From: Dipteris shenzhenensis
Lineage: Eukaryota; Polypodiophyta; Polypodiopsida; Gleicheniales
Length of the DNA: 64,000 nt
Assembly (NCBI GenBank): GCA_047967505.1
Contig: CM106540.1
Direction: 5' to 3' (one strand)
Shown in pieces: positions 1 through 11,960 of this stretch (its first letter is position 1; every line of letters starts with the position of its first letter). A program made the position numbers and the translations under genes. The notes under the pieces are model-generated. The model ran no database searches, had not been told where the DNA came from, and worked only from the letters and a program-made list of their open reading frames with translations.

Positions 1-813
1 CTCCTTTGGCTTTCACAAAAAGAGTATGTTACAAAAGTATTGCAGCGTTTCAATATGGAGGGGGGGAAGGCAGTGAGTACTCCATTGCCTCCATATGTGA
101 AACTGAGTCATACAGATAGTCCCAAATCAGATGAGGAAATGGCCATGATGGCCAAGGTTCCTTATGCATCAGCAGTTGGGAGTCTTATGTATGCTATGAT
201 AGCTACTAGACCAGACATTGCATTTGCAGTGGGAGTTGTTAGCCGGTATATGGCTAATCCAGGAAAGAGGCATTGGGAGGCAGTTAAGTGCATCATGAGG
301 TACATGAAGGGTACCAAGGAGACGTGCATCTGCTTTGGTAAAGGAGACATGCGTGTACTTGGGTACACAGATTCAGACTATGCAGGGCATGTGGATAGTA
401 GGAGATCCACTTCTGGTTATGTGTTCACCTTTGCAGGTGGTGCAGTGTCATGGATGTCTCGCGCACAAAAGTGTGTTGCTTTGTCTACCACAGAGGCTGA
501 GTATGTTGCAGCCACAGAGGGTTGCAAGGAGACTATATGGCTTGATCGGCTAGTGGGAGATTTGGGGACTCATACAGGTGTACCGACATTGCATAGTGAT
601 TCCATGAGTGCTATTCAACTAGCACGGAATCCGGTCTTTCATGCAAAGACCAAACACATTGAGGTCAGGTACCATTTCATTAGGGAGGTACTTGAGGACA
701 AGCGCATAGAGCTTGTCAAGGTTCATACAGATGATAACCCTGCAGATATGCTGACGAAGAGTCTACCTAGTCAGCGGTTTGAGTATTGTCGTGTATTGAT
801 GGGCATTGGATAG
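1..813 (+). CDS. Ty1/copia polyprotein C-terminus: end of reverse transcriptase plus RNase H (5' partial)
   Basis: The frame is open from the first base and ends with TAG at 811-813, so only the last ~270 residues of a copia polyprotein are in the window. The RNase H domain, which removes RNA from the RNA:DNA hybrid during reverse transcription, is clear: first Asp in GYTDSDYAG, Glu in STTEAEY, Asp in LHSDS, then the family motifs KHIEVRYHFIRE and DNPADMLTK near the end. Before it lies the copia motif YASAVGSLMYAM followed by TRPDIAF. There is no stop or frameshift in the visible part, so this copy is fairly young. A polypurine tract and an LTR-like start follow within 60 bases, as expected for copia, where RNase H is the last domain. 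Confidence 0.93.
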   Translation, partial: LLWLSQKEYVTKVLQRFNMEGGKAVSTPLPPYVKLSHTDSPKSDEEMAMMAKVPYASAVGSLMYAMIATRPDIAFAVGVVSRYMANPGKRHWEAVKCIMRYMKGTKETCICFGKGDMRVLGYTDSDYAGHVDSRRSTSGYVFTFAGGAVSWMSRAQKCVALSTTEAEYVAATEGCKETIWLDRLVGDLGTHTGVPTLHSDSMSAIQLARNPVFHAKTKHIEVRYHFIREVLEDKRIELVKVHTDDNPADMLTKSLPSQRFEYCRVLMGIG

Positions 814-855
814 TATGCTCACTAGTTGTTCTCCCTTAAAGGCACATTGTACTTT

Positions 856-866
856 AAGTGGGAGGT
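856..866 (+). other. Polypurine tract of the copia element
   Basis: Purine-rich stretch AAGTGGGAGGT directly before a TGTGGGGG LTR start, 43 bases after the polyprotein stop. It matches in form and position the plus-strand primer site of plant copia elements. Confidence 0.75.
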
Positions 867-1090
867 TGTGGGGGTTAAAGGTCACTGTGCCTTTACCCCG
901 GTTATGTACAATACTCCAACACATATATAAATGAATGAAAAAAGAAGATTAGGGTGGTTCTGCACCCACCAAACTTGTGTGGCTCTCTGTCTCTCTCTCT
1001 CCTTCTTTCGTTCTTGCTTCCGTTGAGAGCACTCTCACATCATATAGAAAGATAACTTAGGAGCTATAATTATTGAGCCATAAAACTTCT
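867..1090 (+). mobile_element. 3' LTR of the copia element (right end uncertain)
   Basis: Starts TGTGGGGG right after the polypurine tract. Near its start an imperfect palindrome pairs GGGGTTAAAGG with CCTTTACCCC. A TATA-like TATATAAA lies at 924-931, followed by a short CT run. The 5' LTR is outside the window, so the right boundary cannot be set by comparison; about 1090 is a guess. Confidence 0.55.
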
Positions 1091-1116
1091 ATACATGTAT
1101 GTTTGTAAAACCCAAC

Positions 1117-1678
1117 TCATTCTTTAGAGTACTTACTCAGACGCAAAGGGCTGTCAACAAAGCTGACAAAGGTGTACGTGTAGTCCCCATTTTGCCCTGG
1201 ATAGAAAATTCGTGTTCGCACACATTCATAATATCCCAGCCAGTGAACAATGATGGTCTGTGGTCCATCATCCCTATAAAGCTGGCAAGCTAGGACAACA
1301 TAATATCCCAAATGGACTCGTCCATCCAAAGGATTGTGGACGTGGAGATTCATTAGAAACCTTGAATCAGGAACAGTCCTAAAAGACAAACAATAGCATG
1401 TTTTCCCACTCACATATAATCCAAAAAAACCTTTTGTTTTAACAAAAATAAGGCAACAAACAATGTACACGGTTCTTACCCAAGGTAGCTCTCCAGCTCA
1501 AGCAAATCCAACAACAGTTGCGCGCTCTCCAGAGATCCCCAGCCTACAGGATCTGCAAATTTCTAAAAGTGAGTGACTATACTATTAAACATGTCAACAT
1601 AAAATGTGGTTGTCAAGCAACTATGTACCTTGCACCTACGCTCTTGTTTCGGTGACAAACGTGAACTGCCTAGACATC
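1117..1678 (-). pseudogene. Unrecognised spliced exons (three), next to the Helitron
   Basis: Three stretches on the minus strand join in one frame across GT-AG introns: 1678-1629, 1562-1480 and 1378-1117. Donors are AAG|GTACAT and GG|GTAAGAA; acceptors are TTTTAG at both later exons. The phases agree (0, then 2). The middle exon reads DPVGWGSLESAQLLLDLL and the last contains HNPLDGRVHLGYYVV and TIIVHWLGYYECVRTR, ending at a stop. I do not recognise the family. The exons lie on the same strand as the Helitron Rep-helicase and ~300 bases past its C-terminus, so a captured host gene fragment is a reasonable guess. No start codon or promoter could be assigned, and an independent decayed gene is equally possible. 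Confidence 0.4.
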
Positions 1679-1996
1679 CTATCGCATTGCAAAAAAAGAA
1701 TGCACATGTCAATCTACATATACTAGAAAAAACAATAGGCTTTGAAGAGAAAATAGCCTGTAGTGTATTGCAAACCCATAACTCAAATGAAAAATGAAAT
1801 CCAAACATTATCAAGGACACAGTCATGAAATATTACATCTCACTTCATATTTGTATAAATAGCCAACATTCCCAAAGACCTATGATAGTTGGAATATTGA
1901 AAGAACTTAAAAAAAGCTATACAAAGATTACCGAAATGAAGATTTGCCACCCAAGAAAGTTTGAGGAGGGCTTGAAAGAGCAATGTCATACTCCTA

Positions 1997-3436
1997 GGCT
2001 CTTACTGTTGCCAATTGCAAAACTTCCTTGTACACAACATTTGTGGTAGAAGTATTATCCATCTCCTCGCCCCTGGCATCAGACGCACTCTACGAAATGA
2101 AAACCTTAACAGCGTTTGATGCTCGAATACGTGAAAATGCCACATATAGTTGGCCATGACTGAATACCGGTGTCGCCAAGTATAGCCCCAAAACAGACAA
2201 TGTTTGGCCATGTGACTTATTGATTGTCATGCCAAATGCCAATCGGATAGGAAATTGCCGTCTCCTCATGTCAAATGGAAGTTTAAGGTTGGTCGGAATG
2301 AATGTTATCCTTGGAATAAACGTTCTATCACCAGCATTGGTACCAGTAATGATTTTAGCTTCTAACACTTTCGTGTGAAACTCTTTGCATATCAACCGTG
2401 TCCCATTGCACAAACCCTGGCGAGGATTCAAATTATGCAACAAAATTATAGGGGCATTCCTTTTCAAAACCAATCGATGCAGGGGATATCCACCACCAAG
2501 ATCAAGACTGTTCAAATACTCGACTGCAAACAAAAAGGAATCTCCCCCTAAGTTGTCTACTAAGTCTGCACTTAGGTACTCCCTTTCCTCACCGGGCATT
2601 GCCTTCAATGCCGTAGCATTAATTGCATCAACGTCGATGTTTCGAGGTGCAAGAATAGCATGCTCTCGAAAGTATGGTGCACAGTCCAAAACAGTTGCAA
2701 GCACTCGATACACCCATCCAATGAGGCCTTCCATGGACTTTATCTCTAAAAGCATATGCGATGGAATCACAACAGCATCTTCTTTTGTACATCTATTTAT
2801 CCCATTTCCAATGTCCAGAACCCATTGCATGAACTCTTGCTCAGCACAATTATCACCATTCCGCAGGACCCGCATATTCTGCGTCAACTTCAATACTGTA
2901 GTGTGACCCCAAATCCTTGAGTGGCATAAGGTAGCATTGACAATGTCCTCTCGTCTTGCCTTTGGAAGAACTGGCAAGACTTGTCTAAAATCCCCCCCCA
3001 ACAATATCACCTTCCCACCAAAAAGTTGCTCATTGGACATGATATCTCACAATGTTCTGTCTAGTGCCTCGAAAGCAAACCGGTGAGTCATGGGTGCCTC
3101 ATCCCATATTATCAGCCTAGCCATCTTCAAAACATCTGCGAGTTGACTATTAACCTTAATATTGCAACTACTAGTACCATCTGGCTCCAATGGTATCTTG
3201 AATCGTGAGTGTGCCATGTGTCCATTGGCTAGTAGCAATGCAGCAATCCGAGAAGATGCACATGCCAAAGCAATGAGCCTCCCCCCACGCAATCGAGAGA
3301 GCAAGAAATCATAGAGAAAGGTCTTTCCAGACCCTCCTATACCATCGAGAAAAAAGACCTCACCACCATCTCCATAGACCCTTGCCAAAATCTGATCGAA
3401 TGCAGCACATTGACAGTGATTCAAGGACATTTCCAT
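1997..3436 (-). pseudogene. Helitron PIF1-family helicase part of RepHel
   Basis: The helicase is nearly continuous. Walker A is DGIGGSGKTFL, Walker B is LIIWDEAPM, a later motif is LLGGDFRQVLPVL, and the C-terminal motifs are GMTINKSHGQTLS and GQLYVAFSRI. Two in-frame stops interrupt it: TGA at 3047-3049, where close relatives have Arg (CGA to TGA, a typical methyl-CpG decay), and TAG just below 2090. Past the second stop the frame stays open to about 1997 and reads NVVYKEVLQLATV, the usual kind of RepHel tail. PIF1 helicases unwind DNA 5' to 3', here driving strand displacement during rolling-circle transposition. Between 3436 and 3867 recognisable coding sequence continues in shifted frames. 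Confidence 0.9.
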
Positions 3437-3866
3437 TTGCTAGGTAGTCTGTGCTTCTTTCACACAATCAAACATTCTTTCTTCTTGCAATAAGCCATTT
3501 CCCAGCTTCTGACAAAGATATTCTATCTACAACAGGCATTCCGTCAAACTCAGCCAACCTTCACCCATGTTGTTGAAGAATGTGCTCCAAGTACAATATA
3601 GCCTTCTTTATCGCTAGTTCACGACAACCAATTAAATTCCCCATACTTGATTCCAATATATATAAAAAATCATCCGAAAGCTCAGCGGAAAATTTTTCCC
3701 ACAAAAGTCAAGGAGACGGCTCACAGAAAACCAATATTGTGACAAATAAGTGTCTCAATTGTGCACTATTTTGATAAAACACAGCCTCTTGCATACACAC
3801 AAACCATTCATCATCACTCTCCAACAATCCCCGTGCTATGCATGCTGCCTTGAAAGTAGGATACAC

Positions 3867-6628
3867 TTAACTATCAAAAGTACGTAGGTCATCAAAGGAC
3901 TTGCATCCCGTGCACACATTAAGAAGCATACGCATGAAGTAGAGCTCACCAACTGAGGGGGAAATATTATACGTCCGACCAATGGTATTTCCCTTTTGTC
4001 TTCTAGTCCACCGCTTACTGGTTTTGTTCCAAACGAACTTGTCTGGCAAGTCACCATACAGCAAGTTGCTTGCGTCATATTGCAACTGATTGTAAGTGAA
4101 CCATTCTGTGAGGGTGGTCTTTTGATTTTGTTCCCTGCCTACAACATTTTGCAAATCATCATCATCTCGAAAGATGACGTTATTGCGCATCAGAAGATGA
4201 ACCTGCAATCTTTGCACATCGGGTTTTTCATTGTGCGTGGGATACTCGTAAATCCGCCAACATGCTTCTGATGCTGACAAGTAACGTGCATCCAAGTAAC
4301 TACTAATCTCATCAATGCCACCGTCAACTGTGTTGTGCAAATGCCCTTGCTCTCCTGCATTATTTAGCTGCATCCTGATAATGGCTCTGTCATGACCTTT
4401 GTACACATATTTATACAAATACTTAACTGTAGTGATTGTGGAGCATATTTCAACATTTATGTGTGCCTTGTACTTCACGGAGAGGAAAGGATTAAATGGC
4501 ACGATCCAACGATTATCAATCACACCCCCTTTCACTTGTATCTTTCTACCATCATCACGACGCATGTAAACTGGATAGACATCGTTCCCAACAATAGTAG
4601 TCTATGAGAATCCACGCTCAATCCACATGGATAATGACGAATGCATTTTCCATCAACCATGCAAGCTGCAGATGGATTTAGTGCACCACATGGACCATGG
4701 ACATTACATTATCATGTAACTCTGGGAACATTGCCTTATCTGGCAACTCTGCACACACTAATCGGTCATAGTGACTGATCTCCATGGGTTTGAAACCACC
4801 TTCTAATATCAACAATATGTGTGAGTGTGGCAGACCTCTCTTTTGAAACTTATCACACTCACATATCCAGCCACCTCCCCAAACAAATTATGTTTTGTAA
4901 TTGACTGCATCATGTCCTTATGCTTTTGGAAAAACACACGGGCTGTCAAATCTGGACGGTCTTGCGCAGTTTGCCCCGGCAACAATGCTATAGATATTTC
5001 AAGCCATTTGGGATTACAGGTGAATGTTATGAATAAATCAGGTTTGCCCCTTTTCCTGACAATTGCCATAGCATCTTGGTATAGCTGGCACATATACCGA
5101 GGCCCTCTCGTAAAAGAAGAAGGCAACACCACCCTATGCCCTGTAGCATTGCCAAGCACAGTACGTGTCCCATCAGCTGTATTCACCATGTCCATCAACC
5201 CTTGATAGACTTCAACGCGTAGGGAAGCTTGGTTGTTTCGTATCCACACCAACCTGGACTCTTCCATGCTACTGTAGGCATCAACCATGTATTGCTGCAG
5301 TAATCTACCCCCACGCAAAAGACATGCATTTGTATCATATCTCACTTGCAAACGATATGCGTAGTATTGTCTCTGGGTGACACAACTCTGTCCACGTATC
5401 TCGTGCAATGTTGTGTGATTAGGAACATCACTATATGGGATATATGGATGCCAACCATCTTCCCCCCGAGGGAACAAAAGAACATACATGAGAGGAATTA
5501 TGATCGGTGCAAATTAGATATTCTATGCACAAACCCATTGCGGCTAATAATCTGAATGCCAATATCGAAGTCATCCCCTTGTCCTGGCATGATTGCAGCA
5601 ACCTGGCTAGCCATAGGAGCCAAGTACTACCTTGAGGTGGAGTGGCTCTCACAAATAACCATCCTCAGGTTTGTATGTGGATTTGTTCTTAGCACTTGCC
5701 CAATAGCCATCAATGCACTGGCATATGGATTGCACTCGTGCATCATCCTCTGCAACAACTCCAAAATACTTGGATCCAAACCAGGCATCCCATGCCAACG
5801 GTGTTCTAGTTCATGATCAGTGTCATACACGTACAACTGTGTAAAACGTGGCATCTCTTGCCTAGCCTCATCGGGCAACAAATTTTCAACCTGATGATAC
5901 ACACTACCATGGACCCGAAAGTTTTGTATACCCCCATTCCCACGGAACATTTGATCAACATGGGCTCCCAATGAAACAAATTCCATGGCACTATTATAAG
6001 CCCTAATGTTTTTCTTAAACAGTCTGCTTCTAACATCATGTCCGTGTAGTAGAACTCTCAAAATCTCTGGTGGTTCTTCTAACGGCAACAATGACACACG
6101 ACCAACTTTGCAACAGTGCTTGCCCACAACTTGATGCATATGCATTCGCGTCTCTTGTTTCCACAGTTGAGCTTGGCAAAAGCTGCATGTATGATCCATG
6201 GATCCGAGTGCATGAAGAGAAGGAGCATTGAAGACCAATGGATACAAAGATGGGTGCTCTACATTTTCCCTTAACAGAAAAGCATGCAAGATAGAGAGGC
6301 TCCCCCCTGTACCCAAAATCATAGCCCTGTTGTGAACAACAGGCCTTCGAGCTCTTAAATGAGTAGCATCCCTGGTAGCATCCATTTGAGTAGTTGTACG
6401 TACTATTGGAGCAAGTTCATGCTCATTACCTACTATTGGCGAAGTATGGGGGTCCATCGTATTTTCAATAATGCACGCTACATTACTGTGCCCATGCATT
6501 TGATTCTCTTGTCTGCATAGGCCAACTTCTACATCCATAGATTCCACTGGCGAAGTATGGGGGTCCATCGTATTTTCAACAATGCACGCTACATTACTGT
6601 GCCCATGCATTTGATTCTTTGTTTGCAT
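3867..6628 (-). pseudogene. Helitron Rep (HUH endonuclease) part of RepHel
   Basis: Open blocks at 6628-5627, 5489-4809 and 4565-3867 form the replication-initiator half. The HUH site (two histidines around one hydrophilic residue) is seen as GLPHSHILL, but it falls just beyond the open block that stops at 4809, so a frameshift separates the Helitron N domain from it. The catalytic tyrosines are in KYLYKYVYKGHD. In the family the Rep domain nicks single-stranded DNA and forms a 5'-phosphotyrosine link. At least three frame changes lie between 5627 and 3867, so no full-length protein can be made. Cysteine-rich sequence (CSFCQAQLW near 6190) resembles the zinc-binding segment often found N-terminal to Rep. 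Confidence 0.85.
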
Positions 6629-7260
6629 AGGCCAACTTCTACATCCATAGATTCCGCTGCCACCCTCACGCTTCTAGCAACTTGTGTTCTCGACCTTGTT
6701 CTTTGTATAGCATAAACACGACGGGCCGCCCGTGTTGAATCCATTTGAGTAGTTGTACCTATTATTGGAGCATGTTCATGCTCATTATCTACAGTTGGTA
6801 AAGTATTGACGTCCATTGTATTTTCAACAATGCACGCTACATTACTGTGCCCATGCATTTGATTCTGTTGTCTGCGAAGGTCGTCTTCTACATCCATAGA
6901 TTCCACAGCCACCCTCACGCTTCTAACTCCTTGTTTTTTCAACCTTGTTCTTTGTATAGCATAACTATGATGGGCCACCCGCGCTGAATCCATTTGAGTA
7001 GGTGTACCTATCCACTGAAGCATGTTGATGCACTCTACCTACTGTTACTGAAGTATTGAGGTCCATTTTATTTTCAGCCACAATGCACGCTACATTACTG
7101 CATCCATGTATTTGATTATGTTGACTGCAAAGTCCTACTTCTACACCCATAGATTCCACAGCCACCCTCATGCTTCTAGCACCTTGTGTTTTAGACCTTG
7201 TTCTTTGTATAGCATAAGCGCGACGGGCCGCCCGCGTTGAATCCAACAATCTTCTCCTAT
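6340..7260 (-). repeat. In-frame tandem repeats coding the RepHel N-terminal extension
   Basis: A unit of roughly 250-290 bases occurs about four times, the last copy partial. Each unit codes for an arginine-rich stretch (AIQRTRSKTQ type), then ESMDVE, then NQMHGHSNVACIVENTMD, then an EHEHAP/TTTQMD segment. The copies have drifted by substitution and small indels and now sit in different frames. Confidence 0.8.
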
Positions 7261-7303
7261 GAGAATGTATTGAACGTAGCCTCTCTTCTATTTGTCTTGC
7301 CAT

Positions 7304-8014
7304 CTTCTATATCCACTCAACCAACTACATAAATATCTATTCCTCAAAGGGAAAAATAGCTTAATCAAATAACTTATGCATCATCCCTAACCATGACAAA
7401 ATTGATGTATCTCGACCAATGTGCCCTAAGGAAGAAAATAATTTAGAAAAGCAAGAAGCAAGGTTAATTAGCAAAGCCATCCTTTTCCCATCTATCTAAA
7501 ATTGAGAGCAGACCATCTATGCATTTAACTCATAGTGTCCCATGACCAAGTTTCAGTGTGTCACTATCTTTGGTATGAGTAATGCTCATATTTTTTCAAC
7601 ATATGAGCAAAATACAATACCATATGTGCAACCATCATTTGAAACATAAAAACCAAAGCTAACATATCTAAAAACTCAAAGTTGACCATCTCAAGAAACG
7701 ATGTGTGCATGAATGAATATTTTCAAATAAAAAAGTATAAGCATTGCATCAACATTTATGCGAATACATGATGCAAAAAATTACAAATATTTGGGTATAT
7801 CTTAAATAAAACGAAAATGGGAAGGAACAATAGGCAATTGAAATATTGAATTAAATTAGCTTCCATTGCCATATATACGTCAAATGAAAGTAAATATAAT
7901 CATTTGCAAAAAACTTGTCTTGCCAAATAACATAAGGGCAACCCAACTACAAGAATCCCATAGAAGCATTTGGGGTTCCAGTACAAAAAGTGACATAAAA
8001 GTCTCAGGAGTCTC
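7304..8014. other. AT-rich stretch, no gene seen
   Basis: No convincing reading frame on either strand. It lies on the 5' side of the Helitron gene and may hold its promoter and 5' terminus, but no TC terminus could be singled out. Confidence 0.5.
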
Positions 8015-8221
8015 TTAATTGTCACGAGTTGCGACCTGCTCTAGTTTACGGCTCATCCTGGTCATCAAAGCAGTTAGCCTATTTAAACCAACTTTGAACA
8101 TTGACACCTCAGTGGACAGTAGCTGAACTTGTTCTTTCAGCTTATTAACTTGTAGTCTACACCCATTCTCACATACAATTGCCCCTTCTCCACCTCTCCC
8201 CAAAATTTGCTGCATCCATTG
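8015..8221 (-). CDS. Hypothetical small protein or 3' exon with coiled coil
   Basis: A reading frame of 66 codons from ATG at 8215, open a little further upstream, ends at 8015. It starts with a glycine-rich stretch (GRGGEGAIV) and continues with a regular heptad-like helix rich in Leu, Met, Lys and Glu (VNKLKEQVQLLSTEVSMFKVGL) to a polar end. The even composition, unlike the simple sequence around it, suggests a real coding relic, possibly the last exon of a longer gene. It is on the Helitron strand, 700 bases upstream of RepHel, so it could be Helitron cargo. Family unknown. Confidence 0.35.
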   Translation of the reverse strand, partial: QWMQQILGRGGEGAIVCENGCRLQVNKLKEQVQLLSTEVSMFKVGLNRLTALMTRMSRKLEQVATRDN

Positions 8222-8266
8222 ATTAGAGTCCTTATAGCTTTAACATATGGAGAGATAAATCCATCA

Positions 8267-8306
<40 letters not shown>

Positions 8307-8359
8307 CTCCATTACCTTTTTGAAAAAAATTGGTTCTTAGTTCAGTTTTCCCCTCCCAA

Positions 8360-8710
8360 GAATCTAAGTGTCCACAAATTATAAGATAAGAATGGTTTCA
8401 ATGAATGTAGCTTGTCTTAAACGATGCAAACTCACACACACACACACAATGTGTCATAAGGAAGCAAAGAATTCATGAATTATCAGATCGGAATGGTTTC
8501 AATGATTTTTGAAAATGTAGCTTGTCTTAAACGATGCAAAAACACACACACACACACACAATGTGTCCTAAGGAAGCAACGAATTCGCGAATTATAAAAT
8601 TGGAATGGTTTCAATGATTTTGAAAATGTAGCTTGTCTTAAACGATGCAAACACACACACACACACACACACACAATGTGTCCTAAGGAAGCAAAGAATT
8701 CCAAATAGAA
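8360..8710. repeat. Tandem ~115-bp repeats around (CA)n
   Basis: Three copies of a unit containing GAATGGTTTCAATGA, then TGTAGCTTGTCTTAAACGATG, a CA run, and TGTGTCCTAAGGAAGCAA. The CA length differs in each copy. Confidence 0.85.
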
Positions 8711-8850
8711 AGCAAAGTCAATTGGAAAAAAAGTAATCACCTACCTAGATAAACAAAAGTTGTGGAGAGAAGCTAGTGCTAGTCCAACAATAAAATGAAG
8801 CACCTGCAAGAAAAACAACCCAAAAAAAAAGTAAAGCTAAGCGAACTGTA

Positions 8851-8897
<47 letters not shown>

Positions 8898-9479
8898 ATC
8901 ATTTCAAAATATGGTTCTGAAATCAGTTTCCCCCTCCCAAAACAGTAGCAGCGTCCATGAATTATAAGATCAAAATGGTTTCGATGATCATCACAAAGAA
9001 ATATGTTTAATGGCTTTAGATTCTTGTGAATGAAGCTAAGCCAACCTATTAAAACACAATGCTTAGATGCCTTCTCAAGTTCACAGATGGTAGGTTCATC
9101 ATCATCCAATTGGCTTAGAGTTCCTAAGGATGTGGCAGAAGGAGGTAGACATCATGGGGTGTGTCAGAATGAAAAATTCAATTGCAAAGCAAAGTATAGG
9201 AAACCCTCTCGAGATGTAGCTTCACCTAATATCCAATTGCCTCACCACTCGAGGTTAGTTCTCATGGCTATAGTGCACATGACATGAAACATACATAATC
9301 CTTTACTGTCGTTAAGAGGTTGATTAGATCACTTAGGGCAAGGGTGTAGGCTTGTCTCTAAACATACTATTTTCTCATCAAGGTGCTCCTGGGAAAGATA
9401 CAATTAACTTCGGAGCTTACTTATCCAACCACATCATGGACTTGTCTCTAACTAATACACTAACTTATTTCAATTCCTC

Positions 9480-9538
<59 letters not shown>

Positions 9539-9656
9539 ATCTTTTAGTTCTTCCGTCTCAATAATATAATCATCTACAAACTATAAGATCACCTAATATC
9601 CAATCGCCTCACCTCTCGAGGTTAGTTCTCATGGCTATAGTGCACATGACATGAAA

Positions 9657-9696
<40 letters not shown>

Positions 9697-9869
9697 GTGT
9701 CCTAAGGAAGCAAAGAATTCCAAATAGAAAGCAAGGTCAGTTGGAAAAAAAGTAATCACCTACTTGGATAAACAAAAGTTGTGGAGAGAAGCTAGTGCTA
9801 GTCCAACAATAAAATGAAGCACCTGCAAGAAAAACAACCCAAAAAAAAAGTAAAGCTAAGCGAACTGTA

Positions 9870-9912
<43 letters not shown>

Positions 9913-10511
9913 ATCATTTCAAAATATGGTTCTGAAATCAGTTTCCCCCTCCCAAAACAGTAGCAGCGTCCATGAATTATAAGATCAAAATGGTTTCGAT
10001 GATCATCACAAAGAAATATGTTTAATGGCTTTAGATTCTTGTGAATGAAGCTAAGCCAACCTATTAAAACACAATGCTTAGATGCCTTCTCAAGTTCACA
10101 GATGGTAGGTTCATCATCATCCAATTGGCTTAGAGTTCCTAAGGATGTGGCAGAAGGAGGTAGACATCATGGGGTGTGTCAGAATGAAAAATCCAATTGC
10201 AAAGCAAATGGCTGTAGCCCTTGATTTAAAAGTACAGGAAACCCTCTCGAGATGTAGCTTCACCTAATATCCAATCGCCTCACCTCTCGAGGTTAGTTCT
10301 CATGGCTATAGTGCACATGACATGAAACATACATAATCCTTTACTCTCGTTAAGAGGTTGATTAGATCACTTAGGGCAAGGGTGTAGGCTTGTCTCTAGA
10401 CATACTGTTTTCTCATCAAGGTGCTCCTGGAAAAGATACAATTAACTTTGGAGCTTACTTATCCAACCACATCATGGACTTGTCTCTAACTAATACACTA
10501 ACTTATTTCAA

Positions 10512-10556
<45 letters not shown>

Positions 10557-10560
10557 AGAC
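8693..10560. repeat. Tandem duplication of a ~1-kb unit
   Basis: The sequence from 8693 (AAAGAATTCCAAATAGAAAGC) is repeated from 9712 with few differences, through the CT tract, a run reading CTTAGATGCCTTCTCAAG and the segment with TTGATTAGATCACTTAGGGC. The second copy carries a small insertion near 10210. A third, shorter partial copy of the right part follows at about 10620-10860. Confidence 0.85.
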
Positions 10561-10864
10561 CCACCTATCATCCAATCGCCTCACGTCTCGTGCTTAGCTC
10601 TCAAGGCTAGCTTCTCAAATATGAGGTTAGATTAGATCACTTAGGGTAGAGGGTGCAAGCTTGTCTCTAGACATACTGCAAGCTCATCAAGATGCTCCTA
10701 GGAAAGATACAATTAACTTCGATGATTAGTGGTCCAACCACATCATGGCCTTGTCTCTAACTAATACACTAACTTAATTCACTTTCCCCTCTCTCTCTCT
10801 CTCTCTCTCTCTCCCCTCCACTATCTTTTAGTTCTTCCGTCTCAATAATATAATCGTCTACAAA

Positions 10865-10959
10865 CTATAAGATCATAATGATTTGGATGATTTTACAAAA
10901 TGTAGCTTGTCTTAAACGATGCAGATGTAGCTTGAACATATGGATAGATAAATCAATCA

Positions 10960-11002
<43 letters not shown>

Positions 11003-11348
11003 CATTACCTTCTTGAAAAAATGGTTCTTAGTTCGTTTTTCCCCTCCCAAGAATCTAAGCATCCACGAATTATAAGATCGGAATGGTTTAATTGATTTTG
11101 AAAATGTAGCTTGTCTTTAACAATGCAAACACACAAACACACACACACACACAATGTGTCCTAAGGAAGCAAAGAATTCATGAATTATAAGATCGAAATG
11201 GTTTCAGTGATTTTGAAAATGTAGCTTGTCTTAAACGATGCAAACACACACACGCACACACAATGTGTCCTAAGGAAGCAAAGAATTCACGAATTATCAG
11301 ATTGGAATGGTTTTAATGATTTTGAAAATGTAACTTGTCTTAAATGAT

Positions 11349-11379
<31 letters not shown>

Positions 11380-11430
11380 ATGTGTCCTAAGGAAGCAAAG
11401 AATTCCAAATAAAAAGCAAGGGTGATTGGA
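10865..11430. repeat. Further tandem ~115-bp repeats, second block
   Basis: Same unit as at 8360-8710, again with internal CA tracts, in about four copies (starting near 10865, 11070, 11180 and 11285). This suggests the two blocks arose by a larger duplication. Confidence 0.8.
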
Positions 11431-11499
11431 AAAAAGGTAATCACCTACCTTGTAGGTTGTCCTAACTGATGCAAATGTAGCTTTATAAGATAGATTGCA

Positions 11500-11518
11500 A
11501 ATGTAACTTCCGTCTCGT

Positions 11519-11569
<51 letters not shown>

Positions 11570-11677
11570 TCCCTCTCTCTCTCTCTCTCTCCTCCAATAT
11601 CTTTTGTAAATACGGTTCTTAGTTCAATTTTTCCCTCTCTCCTCCAATATCTATTTTAAAAACGGTTCTTATTTCAA

Positions 11678-11718
<41 letters not shown>

Positions 11719-11781
11719 CGATGTAACCCCACCTATCATCCAATCGCCTCACGTCTCGAGCAAATGTAGCTTCTGTCTCGT

Positions 11782-11826
<45 letters not shown>

Positions 11827-11960
11827 TCTCTCTCTCTTTCTCTCTCTCTCTCCTCCAATATCTTTTGTAAATACGGTTCTTAGTTCAAATTTTCCCTCTC
11901 TCCTCCAATATCTATTGTAAAAACGGTTCTTATTTCCCTCTCTCTCTCTCTCTCTCTGTC
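11500..11960. repeat. Direct duplication of a CT-rich ~240-bp unit
   Basis: The unit containing CTTCCGTCTCGTGCTCTCTC, TCCTCCAATATCTTTTGTAA and ACGGTTCTTATTTC is present at about 11505-11690 and again at about 11768-11940. Confidence 0.75.

Larger units (their letters stand above)
1997..7303 (-). mobile_element. Decayed autonomous Helitron: RepHel transposase gene
   Basis: One long coding region read on the minus strand, broken into several frames. In order it has an N-terminal repeat region (7303 to ~6340), the Helitron-type N domain (about 6330-4810, with PDLFITFTCNPKWLEI), an HUH endonuclease core (PHSHILLIL near 4830), a two-tyrosine motif (YLYKYVYKGHD, near 4400), and a PIF1-type helicase (3436-2090). 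This Rep-plus-helicase order is unique to Helitrons, which transpose by rolling-circle replication. The start was placed at 7303 (MARQIEERL), just upstream of arginine-rich sequence. The 5'-TC and 3'-CTRR termini and the 3' hairpin could not be placed, so the element is larger than the gene limits given. Confidence 0.9.

Noticed and set aside
8483-9564. Reading frames through (CT)n and (CA)n tracts on both strands
   Set aside because: They consist of Ser-Leu, Arg-Glu or His-Thr runs created by the repeats, change length with repeat number and show no domain.
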